Source: Gammaproteobacteria bacterium
Lineage (GTDB): Bacteria > Pseudomonadota > Gammaproteobacteria > UBA6429 > Thiohalophilaceae
Direction: 5' to 3'
DNA: 9,120 nucleotides
NCBI GenBank assembly: GCA_030593785.1
Contig: JAUVGM010000066.1
Location: forward strand, 1 to 9,120
The position numbers and the translations under genes were made by a program. Positions 1-6,680 of the stretch are shown piece by piece; the stretch's first letter is position 1; each line of letters opens with the position of its first letter. The notes beneath the pieces were generated by a model. That model did no database searches. It saw nothing but the letters and a program-made list of their open reading frames with translations, and was not told where the DNA came from.

Positions 1-1
1 A

Positions 2-259
2 AAAGGCGGTGGTCATGGTGGGCATAATGGCTTGCGTGACATAGCCAGTAAGATGGGTGGCAATAATTATTTGCGCCTACGTTTAGGTATCGGCCATCCG
101 GGTGACAAAAATAAAGTCACTAATCATGTATTAAAGAAAGCATCCACTGATGATCAAATCAGTATCGAAAGAAACATTGAACGCGCTTTAAATGTATTGC
201 CACTTGTTATCGAAGGCGACATACAAAAAGCCATGAATGAATTACATACGGATAAATAA
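2..259 (+). CDS. pth: Peptidyl-tRNA hydrolase, C-terminal part (5' end outside window)
   Basis: This is the last 85 codons of a Pth1-family peptidyl-tRNA hydrolase, the cytoplasmic esterase that releases peptides from prematurely dropped peptidyl-tRNAs so the tRNA can be reused. The frame is open from the window edge to TAA at 257-259. Visible family signatures are GGGHGGHNGLRDI at the start, whose Asn in GHNGL matches the tRNA/peptide-binding Asn114 region of E. coli Pth, and LRLGIGHPGDKNKVTNHVL about 20 residues later. The C-terminal helix (ending MNELHTDK) is of ordinary length. The N-terminal half with the catalytic His is upstream of the window. The gene ends 2 nt before ychF, an arrangement common in gammaproteobacteria, so the two are probably co-transcribed. 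The identification is secure. Confidence 0.96.
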   Translation, partial: KGGGHGGHNGLRDIASKMGGNNYLRLRLGIGHPGDKNKVTNHVLKKASTDDQISIERNIERALNVLPLVIEGDIQKAMNELHTDK

Positions 260-261
260 CT

Positions 262-1353
262 ATGGGCGTAAAATGCGGCATCGTCGGCTTACCTAACGTA
301 GGCAAATCAACTTTATTTAACGCGTTAACTAAAGCAGGTATACAGGCAGAGAACTATCCTTTTTGTACTATCGAACCGAATGTCGGTATCGTGCCTGTTC
401 CTGATTCACGTCAGGATAAACTCGCAGAGATTGTTGTCCCTGAAAAAACCATACCCACTACCATGGAGTTTGTTGATATTGCGGGTCTAGTTGCCGGCGC
501 ATCAAAAGGTGAAGGCCTTGGAAATAAATTCCTTGCCAACATTCGTGAGACCGATGCCATCGTACATGTTGTACGTTGTTTTGAAGATGATGATGTTGTA
601 CATGTGGCAGGAAAAATAAATCCCTTAGATGACGTTGAAGTTATTGATACAGAATTAGCATTAGCCGACATGGATGCCATTGAAAAAGCCATCCATCGTT
701 ATGGCAAAGTAGCCAAGTCGGGTGACAAAGATGCAAAAACCAAACTGGTATTATTAGATAAAGTAAAAATCCAGCTCGACGAAGGCAAAGCTGTTCGTTC
801 TATGGACTTAGACGAAGATGAACTTGCGAGTATGCATGAGTTTTTCCTTCTTACCATTAAGCCTGTTTTGTACATTGCCAATGTTGCTGAAGATGGTTTT
901 GAAAATAATCCTATGCTCGATAAAATCATGGCTCATGCTGAAGCCGAGGGTTCAGGTGTTGTACCTGTTTGTGCTTCAATGGAAGCCGAAATGGTTGAGT
1001 TAGACGATGATGATCTAAAAGAGTTCTTATCCGAGATGGGACTTAAAGAGCCCGGTTTAAATCGTGTCATTTTCGCAGCCTATTCTTTGTTAGGTCTGCA
1101 AACGTACTTTACCGCAGGCGTAAAAGAAGTCCGTGCCTGGACTGTCAAAGTCGGAGCCACTGCACCTGAAGCTGCTGGTGTGATTCACACCGACTTCCAG
1201 AAAGGCTTCATTCGTGCGGAAGTCATGGCTTATGAAGACTTCGTTGCAAATAATGGCGAACAAGGTTGTAAAGAAGCCGGCAAGTTACGTCTTGAAGGGA
1301 AAGAATATATCGTACAGGACGGCGATGTAATGCATTTCCGCTTTAACGTCTAA
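262..1353 (+). CDS. ychF: Redox-regulated ribosome-binding ATPase YchF (Obg-family)
   Basis: A 363-residue YchF/OLA1 protein, the normal length for bacteria. The family belongs to the Obg group of P-loop GTPases but prefers ATP; it binds ribosomes and has been linked to stress and translation control. The P-loop is GLPNVGKS (residues 9-16), followed by FCTIEPNVG in switch I and the G3 region VDIAGLVAGASKGEGLG. The usual NKxD specificity motif is replaced by an NVAE-type sequence near residue 207, which fits the altered nucleotide preference of the family. The C-terminal ~85 residues form the TGS domain, ending VQDGDVMHFRFNV. The ATG lies 2 nt after the pth stop, and the start is fixed by the conserved N-terminus (MGVKCGIVG). 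A structured repeat begins at the base after its TAA stop. Confidence 0.98.
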   Translation: MGVKCGIVGLPNVGKSTLFNALTKAGIQAENYPFCTIEPNVGIVPVPDSRQDKLAEIVVPEKTIPTTMEFVDIAGLVAGASKGEGLGNKFLANIRETDAIVHVVRCFEDDDVVHVAGKINPLDDVEVIDTELALADMDAIEKAIHRYGKVAKSGDKDAKTKLVLLDKVKIQLDEGKAVRSMDLDEDELASMHEFFLLTIKPVLYIANVAEDGFENNPMLDKIMAHAEAEGSGVVPVCASMEAEMVELDDDDLKEFLSEMGLKEPGLNRVIFAAYSLLGLQTYFTAGVKEVRAWTVKVGATAPEAAGVIHTDFQKGFIRAEVMAYEDFVANNGEQGCKEAGKLRLEGKEYIVQDGDVMHFRFNV

Positions 1354-1528
1354 TCTTAGTTCGCTGAGACGGAGCTGACTGCGTTGTAGAAAAATTCAAA
1401 ATGCTGAAGAACATGGATGTTCAAATGCCGCGAAGCACAAGGAGGTGCGAGAGTGGCCATTTGCTTAATGCAAATTCCGCTTTTTCATCTTTCTACGCCT
1501 TGTCATCACCCGCCTGATCGAACTAAGA
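1354..1528. repeat. MITE-like structured intergenic element with 10-bp terminal inverted repeats
   Basis: The element is bounded by TCTTAGTTCG (1354-1363) and its exact reverse complement CGAACTAAGA (1519-1528). Further nested complementarity is visible: GTAGAAA (1386-1392) against TTTCTAC (1490-1496), a GAACAT-GG-ATGTTC palindrome (1409-1422), and ATTTGC-TTAAT-GCAAAT (1459-1475). There is no open reading frame of note inside it. A non-coding, about 175-bp unit with terminal inverted repeats and internal foldback is what a MITE or a REP/ERIC-like intergenic repeat looks like. No target-site duplication is evident. Its left end directly abuts the ychF stop codon, so the folded RNA may also act as the 3' end or terminator of the pth-ychF transcript. 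Only one copy is visible here, so its repeat status is inferred from structure. Confidence 0.6.
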
Positions 1529-1600
1529 AAACGGATGCTGCTGAGTGCAATGATGTTTGAGAGTGGATATTAGCTTTATGGGAACTTAATTTTATAGTTT

Positions 1601-1623
1601 CTTTATGACTTGCCTTCATAAAG
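1601..1623. other. Short hairpin between convergent ychF and moeA
   Basis: CTTTATGA (1601-1608) and TCATAAAG (1616-1623) form a perfect 8-bp stem with a 7-nt loop, lying about 55 bp beyond the 3' end of moeA. It could act as a weak bidirectional terminator for the convergent operons, but the stem is AT-rich and neither side is followed by a clean run of T, so a classical intrinsic terminator is not supported. The rest of 1529-1678 is AT-rich and shows no gene or other convincing signal. Confidence 0.3.
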
Positions 1624-1678
1624 CAGGAAGAACAAAATTCATTTTTGTCTTTAGTGGTATAGGAAACAGAATTTTTCT

Positions 1679-2929
1679 TCAAATAAAACCTTCAAAAGGT
1701 TCAACGGTAACGATATCCCCTTCGTTAACGGGGCCATCATCATGAGCTAATATAATAAAGCAATTCGCCTGGCTCATTGAATTAAGAATGCCTGAACCTT
1801 GTTGTCCTGTGCTGCGAACGCTCATCTTTCCATTCTGATCATTTTCAATGATGCCGCGTATAAATGTTGTTCGCCCCGGTGCTTTTTTAAAGGCATTACT
1901 GCTGGGTAATTGCAGTTGCAGTCGAGGTTTAATCCTGGCGCCAGCCATGATCAACAAAGCATTTTGTACAAACTGGTAAAAAGTTACCATGACGGCAACC
2001 GGGTTTCCAGGCAGTCCAAAGAAGAGGGCATTTTTTATTTTTCCAAATGCTAATGGTCGCCCTGGTTTCATCGCAATTTTCCAAAACTTTACTTCACCCA
2101 TACTGTCGAGTGTCTCTTTTACAAAGTCGGCTTCACCTACGGAGACGCCACCACTGGTAATCACTACATCTGCATTTTCAGCTGCGGCTGCAAAAGCGGA
2201 TTCAATATCTTGTTTGCGATCCGCAATGACACCCATATCAATGATCTCAACACCAAGTCGAGACAACATACCGTAAAGGCTATAGCGGTTGCTGTCATAA
2301 ATTTCACCATCAGCGAGTGTTTCCCCTATTGAACGTAATTCATCACCGGTAGAGAAAAATGCAACACGTAAACGGCGTTGTACTTTTATTTCAGAAAGCC
2401 CAAGCGATGCGAGAATGCCAAGTTCAGCCGGCATTATTTTTTGTCCTTTGTGTAAGGCCACTTGCCCGATAGCGAGATCTTCACCTGCCTGGCGAACATT
2501 TTGTCCCGTTATATGACACGCTTGTATAGTAATTATGTCATTCGTTCGTTCAACATCTTCTTGCATGATGACAGTATCAGTACCGGCTGGCATCATGCCG
2601 CCAGTCATAATACGGGCACATTCACCCGAATTAATATTACCTGTGAACGGTTGGCCGGCTAATACTGTGCAGACAACATCAAGTTTAGCATTTGCTTTTA
2701 ATGGTATATCGTTGCCATTTATTGCATAACCATCCATGGCAGAGTTGGTATGTGAAGGAACATTGATTTTCGAATGAATATCTTCTGCTAAAAATCGTCC
2801 CAGTGCCGAACGTATTTCAATTTTATTAATGCATGAAACAGGATTCATTTGTGACTGAATTAGGGAACAAGCTTCGTCAACTGTGAGAGCCGGTTGATCA
2901 ACAGTAATAAGAGGTTCAGGATTTGTCAT
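1679..2929 (-). CDS. moeA: Molybdopterin molybdenumtransferase MoeA
   Basis: A 416-residue MoeA, close to the usual ~400-410. MoeA inserts molybdate (or, in some organisms, tungstate) into adenylylated molybdopterin to give the metal cofactor in the cytoplasm. Family motifs are in order: MDGYA (65-69); the glycine-rich ARIMTGGMMPAGTD (105-118); STGDEL (193-198), which opens the MoCF/MogA-like domain; TSGGVSVGEAD (258-268); MKPGRPLAFG (287-296); and GLPGNP (305-310). The C-terminal beta-barrel domain IV follows. Residues lining the active site in E. coli MoeA (the Asp of MDGYA, the Asp of GEAD, the Lys of MKPG) all have counterparts. It is the last gene of the tup-mob-moe operon, starting 5 nt after the mobB stop. 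No clear Shine-Dalgarno sequence precedes the ATG, so translation may depend on coupling with mobB. Confidence 0.97.
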   Translation of the reverse strand: MTNPEPLITVDQPALTVDEACSLIQSQMNPVSCINKIEIRSALGRFLAEDIHSKINVPSHTNSAMDGYAINGNDIPLKANAKLDVVCTVLAGQPFTGNINSGECARIMTGGMMPAGTDTVIMQEDVERTNDIITIQACHITGQNVRQAGEDLAIGQVALHKGQKIMPAELGILASLGLSEIKVQRRLRVAFFSTGDELRSIGETLADGEIYDSNRYSLYGMLSRLGVEIIDMGVIADRKQDIESAFAAAAENADVVITSGGVSVGEADFVKETLDSMGEVKFWKIAMKPGRPLAFGKIKNALFFGLPGNPVAVMVTFYQFVQNALLIMAGARIKPRLQLQLPSSNAFKKAPGRTTFIRGIIENDQNGKMSVRSTGQQGSGILNSMSQANCFIILAHDDGPVNEGDIVTVEPFEGFI

Positions 2930-2934
2930 AATAT

Positions 2935-3492
2935 TTATTTTGAATTTAGTTGTTTTTCGTTAAGAGTATTGAGTTGCATGTAGTTAATAATAAAATCTGA
3001 AATTTTCTTAATATTATTTATATCTAATAGAGTAATGTCTCGCTGCAGTTGTATGTTTTCATCTGTTGCGATAGCAATAATATTATTGTCCTGTGTGTAC
3101 AAAAAGGGTTTAGCTAAAGAAGGACGGTGCAGTTCAATTTTAGGAAATGCTTCATCCTTAAAACCTTCAACCAAAATGATATCTAACTGTGATTGATCAA
3201 GTTGTGCAATCAGTTCATTCAATACTGGTGGTTTTGTTGCCTCGGGTGTTTCAACCATTAAAGCCCAGCGTTTACTTGACGCAATAAGCATTTGTGATGC
3301 TCCTGCATGTCGTAGGGTATGACTGTCTTTTCCTGCATGGTCAATATCAAAAGTATGGTGCGCATGTTTTATGACCGCTACCCGTATGCCTTGCGATTTT
3401 AGTATAGGTAACACCTGACTTAATAAGGTTGTTTTTCCGGTACCACTGTAGGCAGAAAAACCGAGTAGCGGGCAATCTGTATTTGTTAACAT
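2935..3492 (-). CDS. mobB: Molybdopterin-guanine dinucleotide biosynthesis adaptor MobB
   Basis: A 185-residue P-loop NTPase of the MobB family, which binds GTP and assists MobA in forming the bis-MGD cofactor; it is helpful but not essential in E. coli. The Walker A motif AYSGTGKTTL lies at residues 14-23, followed by the MobB signature IKHAHHTFDIDHAGKDS (from residue 41) with RHAGA, and by LVEGFK in the middle of the protein, which ends the nucleotide-binding core. The ~30-residue Asn/Lys-rich C-terminus is not conserved in a way that can be recognised by eye. The ATG at 3492 overlaps the mobA stop within the shared bases ATGTTAA (7 bp), a strong sign of translational coupling. The start fits the family because the P-loop begins about 13 residues in. 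Confidence 0.95.
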   Translation of the reverse strand: MLTNTDCPLLGFSAYSGTGKTTLLSQVLPILKSQGIRVAVIKHAHHTFDIDHAGKDSHTLRHAGASQMLIASSKRWALMVETPEATKPPVLNELIAQLDQSQLDIILVEGFKDEAFPKIELHRPSLAKPFLYTQDNNIIAIATDENIQLQRDITLLDINNIKKISDFIINYMQLNTLNEKQLNSK

Positions 3493-4115
3493 ACTTTTTT
3501 ATACTCAGATAATCTTTGTTCAAGTTCCTGTAGTTCAACCGGCGTATTAATATTCAAAGAAATGTCATTATGATCAGAGAAATCTGCAAGTACGGTATGG
3601 TGTTGCTGATACCAAAGATCAATTTTTCTATCCCCATTATCAAGAAATTTTTGCAAGCTATCACGCAGTTCTTTTTTTATAAGTGCAAACACGGGTTGCA
3701 TTCGGTTACCATCATGCACCACACTTATATCAGCATCCGCATCTATTAAAGTCGAAAGTAATCGTATTGATAAGTCAGCAGGAATAAATGGGCTATCGCA
3801 AGGTGTTGACAGGATATATTGCGTGGTACTTATTTTTAATGCACTTAACATTCCTGCCAAAGGGCCATGAAAATCCGTTGAATTATCATCACTAATAACA
3901 GGATGATTAAATTTTTTATATTGTTCTACATTTCGATTGGCATTAATGATTAAGGTGTTTACCTGGGGAGATAACCGTTCAAGGGTTAGCTCTATCATTG
4001 CCTGATTATTAACCTTGAGCAGTCCTTTATCTTGACCTTGCATGCGTTTGGCTCGGCCGCCAGCTAATATAACGCCGGTAATATCATTAGTGCTGGGTAC
4101 GTTTATATCCATCAT
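3486..4115 (-). CDS. mobA: Molybdenum cofactor guanylyltransferase MobA
   Basis: A 209-residue MobA (E. coli about 194). It transfers GMP from GTP to molybdopterin cofactor, giving the MGD form used by enzymes of the DMSO-reductase family such as formate dehydrogenases, nitrate reductases and similar oxidoreductases. Motifs: the nucleotide-binding signature GVILAGGRAKRMQGQDKGLL (14-33, with the GG loop and the Lys of DKG), INANRN, GPLAGMLSAL, TPCDSPFIP and, near the end, FSDHNDISLNINTP, all matching E. coli MobA in order. Two consecutive ATG codons (4115-4110) make the exact start uncertain by one codon. There is little Shine-Dalgarno signal and only 6 nt separate it from the tupC stop, so coupling is likely. 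The presence of MobA implies that the cell makes bis-MGD enzymes. Confidence 0.97.
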   Translation of the reverse strand: MMDINVPSTNDITGVILAGGRAKRMQGQDKGLLKVNNQAMIELTLERLSPQVNTLIINANRNVEQYKKFNHPVISDDNSTDFHGPLAGMLSALKISTTQYILSTPCDSPFIPADLSIRLLSTLIDADADISVVHDGNRMQPVFALIKKELRDSLQKFLDNGDRKIDLWYQQHHTVLADFSDHNDISLNINTPVELQELEQRLSEYKKVC

Positions 4116-4121
4116 AAATTA

Positions 4122-4844
4122 TTAAGCATTAACCAGTATTAATTCAGGGGTTTTAATGTTGTTAAAGTGTTCTATATTATTTTCTTTGCTCAATGTTTTT
4201 AAATGTGTATTTTCAAGATGCATGTGATGTTCAGTTAAAGATGTATTGTGTGCTAATTCATGACTGGTAAGTATAATGCCAACACCTTCATCTTTGAGTT
4301 TACAAATTTGCTCAAAAATACGTGTTCTGCCTTGCGCGTCAAGATTAGAAAAAGCCTCATCGAGCAATAATATTTTAGGAGATAATACATAAGCACGGGC
4401 GAGTGCAACACGTTGTTTTTCACCACCGGATAATAAGCGTGCATTATTGTCTTTAAGGTGTTCAAGATCGGCCCACTGTAATGCCGTTTTTATACTCTCC
4501 TGTATTTTATTTCTCGAATAGCCTTGTTTGCGCATACCATATTTAATGTTGTCTTCGACACTGGCATCAAACATTAAGGGTGTTTGATGTAAATAAATAA
4601 TCTCTTTATGAGTTTTTTTACAAGCAGCTTTCCAATTCAGCTTTATATTTTTATAATATACATCAGTATTATTGGGAGTTTCTAAACCGGCCATTATTTT
4701 AAGTAATGTAGATTTTCCGCTACCATTCATTCCGCTGAGCAAACAACATCTTCCTGACTCAATAGTAAGCTCAGGAATATTAAATAATAAACGTTGATTA
4801 AAGCTTTTGTTTAAGTATTTGAATGTGATACTAAATGTACTCAT
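4122..4844 (-). CDS. tupC: Tungstate ABC transporter, ATP-binding protein
   Basis: A 240-residue ABC ATPase that would power the importer formed with the two upstream gene products at the inner face of the cytoplasmic membrane. All motifs are intact: Walker A GMNGSGKST (38-46), Q-loop YLHQTP with Gln87, signature LSGGEKQR (138-145), Walker B ILLLDEAFSNLD (158-169), and the H-loop His195 in TSHE. It lacks the C-terminal MOP domain that ModC proteins carry for molybdate, which together with its partners points to the tungstate (Tup) family. The ATG overlaps the tupB stop (ATGA, 4844-4841) and has a strong GAGGAG Shine-Dalgarno sequence. The ATPase function is certain; the tungstate assignment rests on tupA and tupB. 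Confidence 0.9.
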   Translation of the reverse strand: MSTFSITFKYLNKSFNQRLLFNIPELTIESGRCCLLSGMNGSGKSTLLKIMAGLETPNNTDVYYKNIKLNWKAACKKTHKEIIYLHQTPLMFDASVEDNIKYGMRKQGYSRNKIQESIKTALQWADLEHLKDNNARLLSGGEKQRVALARAYVLSPKILLLDEAFSNLDAQGRTRIFEQICKLKDEGVGIILTSHELAHNTSLTEHHMHLENTHLKTLSKENNIEHFNNIKTPELILVNA

Positions 4845-5539
4845 ATCACTTCTCCTCGTCCTTGTAACAGGCTAAGCGATAAATTTAAAACCATTGCCAT
4901 AACAAGTAACACGATACCTAACGCTATTCCTTGAGAAAAATCGCCCTTACTTGTTTCCAGTGCAATAGCCGTTGGAATATTTCGAGTGTAGTGAAGGATG
5001 TTGCCACCAATCATCATTGAACAACCTACCTCAGCAATAATACGGCCAAAGCCTGCTATTAAAGCTGCTAGCAATCCAAATCGAATTTCATACATTACCG
5101 TGAGCATCGCTTGAATACGTGTTGCACCTAATGTGCGTGCAGTTTCCCATATGCGACGATCAGATGATTGAAACGCGGTATGACTCATAATAAGTATAAG
5201 CGGCATGCAAAGTATGAACTGTCCAATAATCATGGCGTCTTGAGTGAAAAGTAATTTTAGATCGCCGAGTGGGCCGTTGCGTGAAAATATTATATACAAC
5301 GTTAAGCCAATAATAACCGCTGGCACAGATAATAAAGTATTGAATATATAGATAAGTACACGGCGTCCAAAAAAACGATGATAAGCCATGGCAAAAGCTA
5401 TTAGTACGGCTAAAGGTGCAGCAAACAAAATAGCACGCAGTGAAACGCTAAAGGAGATAGAAATTATATTCCATAATTCTTTATCCCCGGAAAATAAAAG
5501 ATAAACAGCATGAAGAGAAGCGGTACTGATACTATCCAT
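4841..5539 (-). CDS. tupB: Tungstate ABC transporter, permease
   Basis: A 232-residue integral membrane protein with about five hydrophobic segments, of the binding-protein-dependent permease type. The cytoplasmic EAA loop that docks the ATPase is visible as ETARTLGATRIQA followed by the conserved Gly-containing GFGRIIAEVG. The SRNGPLG stretch after the third hydrophobic segment, and the overall length, match TupB-type permeases better than ModB. The start codon overlaps the tupA stop by one base (TAATG), and the stop overlaps the tupC start by 4 bp, so the three genes are a tightly coupled unit. Upstream of the ATG there is only a weak Shine-Dalgarno sequence. ABC permease is certain; tungstate specificity is inferred from the neighbouring TupA. 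Confidence 0.9.
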   Translation of the reverse strand: MDSISTASLHAVYLLFSGDKELWNIISISFSVSLRAILFAAPLAVLIAFAMAYHRFFGRRVLIYIFNTLLSVPAVIIGLTLYIIFSRNGPLGDLKLLFTQDAMIIGQFILCMPLILIMSHTAFQSSDRRIWETARTLGATRIQAMLTVMYEIRFGLLAALIAGFGRIIAEVGCSMMIGGNILHYTRNIPTAIALETSKGDFSQGIALGIVLLVMAMVLNLSLSLLQGRGEVI

Positions 5540-6360
5540 TATCGCTTACTTAGTTGTCTGTTTTTAATCGCCATGGGAGTGAACAAAACTTTATTATTAA
5601 TTCGATAATCAGCAATTTGTTGTTGCGCAGAAGGGGAGGTTAACCATGCAATAAAGGACATAGCCGCGATATAATTAATGTCGTGGTATTTGTCCGGGTT
5701 CACAGCCATGATGCCATAAGGATTAAATAAACGTTTATCGCCTTCAACCAATACTTTCAAAGATGAGGTTGCCATAGATGATAACCAGGTACCTCTGTCT
5801 GTTAAGGTGTAAGCAGATAACTCATTACTTATTTGTAAAACTTTACCCATTCCCTGGCCTGCTTCGCGATACCATTTTCCTTCAGGATTTAACTTAGCAA
5901 TTTTCCATAAGGCTAATTCTTTTTTATGCGTGCCAGAATTATCACCTCTGGAAATAAATAAACTGTTACTCAGTGATATTTTTTTTAACGCAGTAACACT
6001 ATTGCGTTCACCGTGAATACCAGCAGGATCTTCATCAGGTCCAACAATAACAAAATCGTTATACATAATGCTGCGATGATTAATACCGTGGCCATCAGCA
6101 ATAAATTTATCTTCAGCCTTACGTGAATGAACTAATAAAACATCAGCATCACCGGCTTCACCCATACGTAATGCTTTACCTGTGCCAACCGCGATAACAT
6201 GAACTTTATGGCCGCTTCTTTTTTCAAAAACAGGAATTAATACCTTTAATAATCCGGAGTTTTCTGTGCTGGTAGTTGTTGCAAGTCTTAATATATCTGC
6301 ATGTATGTTTGTACTGGTAAATAGTAAAACTGTGGATAATATAATGTGTATTTTTTTCAT
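5539..6360 (-). CDS. tupA: Tungstate-binding periplasmic protein TupA
   Basis: A 273-residue substrate-binding protein. Residues 1-21 form a Sec signal peptide (KK, a hydrophobic core, cleavage after the Ala of NIHA), so the mature protein should be periplasmic. The mature N-terminus carries LATTTSTENSGLL (26-38), the hallmark TTTST-x-x-SGLL motif of TupA/WtpA-like tungstate binders, followed by GTGKAL (59-64), GDADVLLVHS (70-79), and SRGDNSGTHKKEL in the second lobe. TupA proteins bind tungstate with very high selectivity over molybdate, but a by-eye reading cannot exclude some molybdate or other oxyanion binding. It is the first gene of the operon, preceded by a sigma-54 promoter; no clear Shine-Dalgarno sequence precedes the ATG in the predicted ~34-nt leader. 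Confidence 0.93.
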   Translation of the reverse strand: MKKIHIILSTVLLFTSTNIHADILRLATTTSTENSGLLKVLIPVFEKRSGHKVHVIAVGTGKALRMGEAGDADVLLVHSRKAEDKFIADGHGINHRSIMYNDFVIVGPDEDPAGIHGERNSVTALKKISLSNSLFISRGDNSGTHKKELALWKIAKLNPEGKWYREAGQGMGKVLQISNELSAYTLTDRGTWLSSMATSSLKVLVEGDKRLFNPYGIMAVNPDKYHDINYIAAMSFIAWLTSPSAQQQIADYRINNKVLFTPMAIKNRQLSKR

Positions 6361-6405
6361 AATTATTTGATGTTTCGCATTTTATTTGTATCAATGAATA
6401 AATTA

Positions 6406-6420
6406 GCAAGTCTTATGCCA
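6406..6420 (-). promoter_or_regulatory. Sigma-54 (-24/-12) promoter for the tup-mob-moe operon
   Basis: On the minus strand the sequence reads TGGCATAAGACTTGC followed by T. Compared with the consensus TGGCAC-N5-TTGCW it differs only at the last base of the -24 block. The spacing is exact: GG at 6419-6418 (-25/-24) and GC at 6407-6406 (-13/-12), with 10 bp between. The predicted transcription start is near 6394, leaving a 34-nt leader before the tupA ATG. The adjacent divergent gene encodes the kind of activator such promoters require, which strengthens the call. Confidence 0.8.
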
Positions 6421-6438
6421 TGCGCTATCGAGCCAAGT

Positions 6439-6454
6439 CACAAATATATTTGTG
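6439..6454. promoter_or_regulatory. Perfect 16-bp palindrome upstream of the sigma-54 promoter
   Basis: CACAAATATATTTGTG is a gapless perfect palindrome of 8-bp half-sites. It ends 19 bp upstream of the -24 element, with its centre about 52 bp upstream of the predicted tupA start. Such symmetry usually marks a dimeric regulator site. It could bind the neighbouring response regulator, or a different repressor or activator. It does not resemble the ModE box or the classic FNR or CRP sites. The role is inferred from symmetry and position only. Confidence 0.5.
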
Positions 6455-6488
6455 GTATTTGAGCGGTTTTTCAGGATGTGAAATATTT

Positions 6489-6505
6489 TGCCAATAAGTT
6501 TGGCA
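6489..6505. promoter_or_regulatory. Inverted repeat TGCCAA-N5-TTGGCA, candidate activator (UAS) site
   Basis: Two perfect 6-bp arms (6489-6494 and 6500-6505) are separated by TAAGT. The centre lies about 103 bp upstream of the predicted tupA transcription start, within the usual 80-150 bp range for enhancer-binding proteins acting on sigma-54 promoters. Single half-sites GCCAA (6432-6436) and TTGGC (6556-6560) occur on either side. Binding by the 6681-8081 regulator is an inference. Confidence 0.45.
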
Positions 6506-6566
6506 GACAATATGATGCATAACTGCGAAAGCTGGGTCATATTGATACAGGAGGATTGGCGTACTG

Positions 6567-6680
6567 GTGAATATTTGTTTTATTTTTCCTAAAACAGGTG
6601 AAATGTTATTATTTACGGATTATGATAATTTTCCTGAAATTTTGTTTAAAAATGTAAAATACATCAAGTGGGGTAGGTGA
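6567..6680 (+). CDS. Possible 37-residue small protein ahead of the response regulator
   Basis: An open frame from GTG (6567) to TGA (6678-6680) encodes a 37-residue peptide beginning (M/V)NICFIFPKTGEMLLFTDYD and ending KYIKWGR. A full AGGAGG Shine-Dalgarno sequence (6549-6554) lies 12 nt before the GTG, slightly long but usable; the in-frame CTG at 6564 would be 9 nt away. The stop codon is immediately followed by the ATG of the response regulator (TGAATG), which fits translational coupling or a leader peptide. No membrane segment or known motif is recognised. The frame may be chance in AT-rich DNA; the strong ribosome-binding site and the flush stop/start are the only positive evidence. The rest of 6361-6680 holds the minus-strand promoter and sites listed separately. 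I see no convincing sigma-70 promoter for the rightward operon. Confidence 0.35.
   Translation: MNICFIFPKTGEMLLFTDYDNFPEILFKNVKYIKWGR

Noticed and set aside
411..1003. Open frames antisense to and overlapping ychF
   Set aside because: They lie entirely within a strongly conserved gene, show low-complexity Ser-rich translations and have no recognisable protein features.
1601..1623. Intrinsic terminator for moeA or ychF
   Set aside because: The stem is perfect but AT-rich, and no T-run follows in either direction, so it is kept only as a hairpin.
1989..2729. Plus-strand open frames opposite moeA
   Set aside because: They are shadows of the conserved moeA coding sequence with no domain signature or convincing start signal.
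4122..6360. Molybdate (ModABC) or phosphate/sulfate importer instead of tungstate
   Set aside because: The binding protein carries the TTTST-x-x-SGLL motif of TupA-type proteins and the ATPase lacks the ModC MOP domain, so tungstate is the better call, though not proven.
6361..6394. Moco/Tuco riboswitch in the tupA leader
   Set aside because: The leader predicted from the sigma-54 promoter is about 34 nt, far too short for this large riboswitch, and no matching multi-stem structure is evident nearby.
6501..6518. Plus-strand TTGGCAGACAATATGATGC as a sigma-54 promoter for the regulator operon
   Set aside because: GG and GC are 13 bp apart instead of 10, and the -12 block lacks TTGC. The match is only superficial.
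6361..6680. ModE-type molybdate operator
   Set aside because: The palindrome at 6439-6454 has neither the half-site sequence nor the spacing of known ModE boxes, and no other candidate was found.
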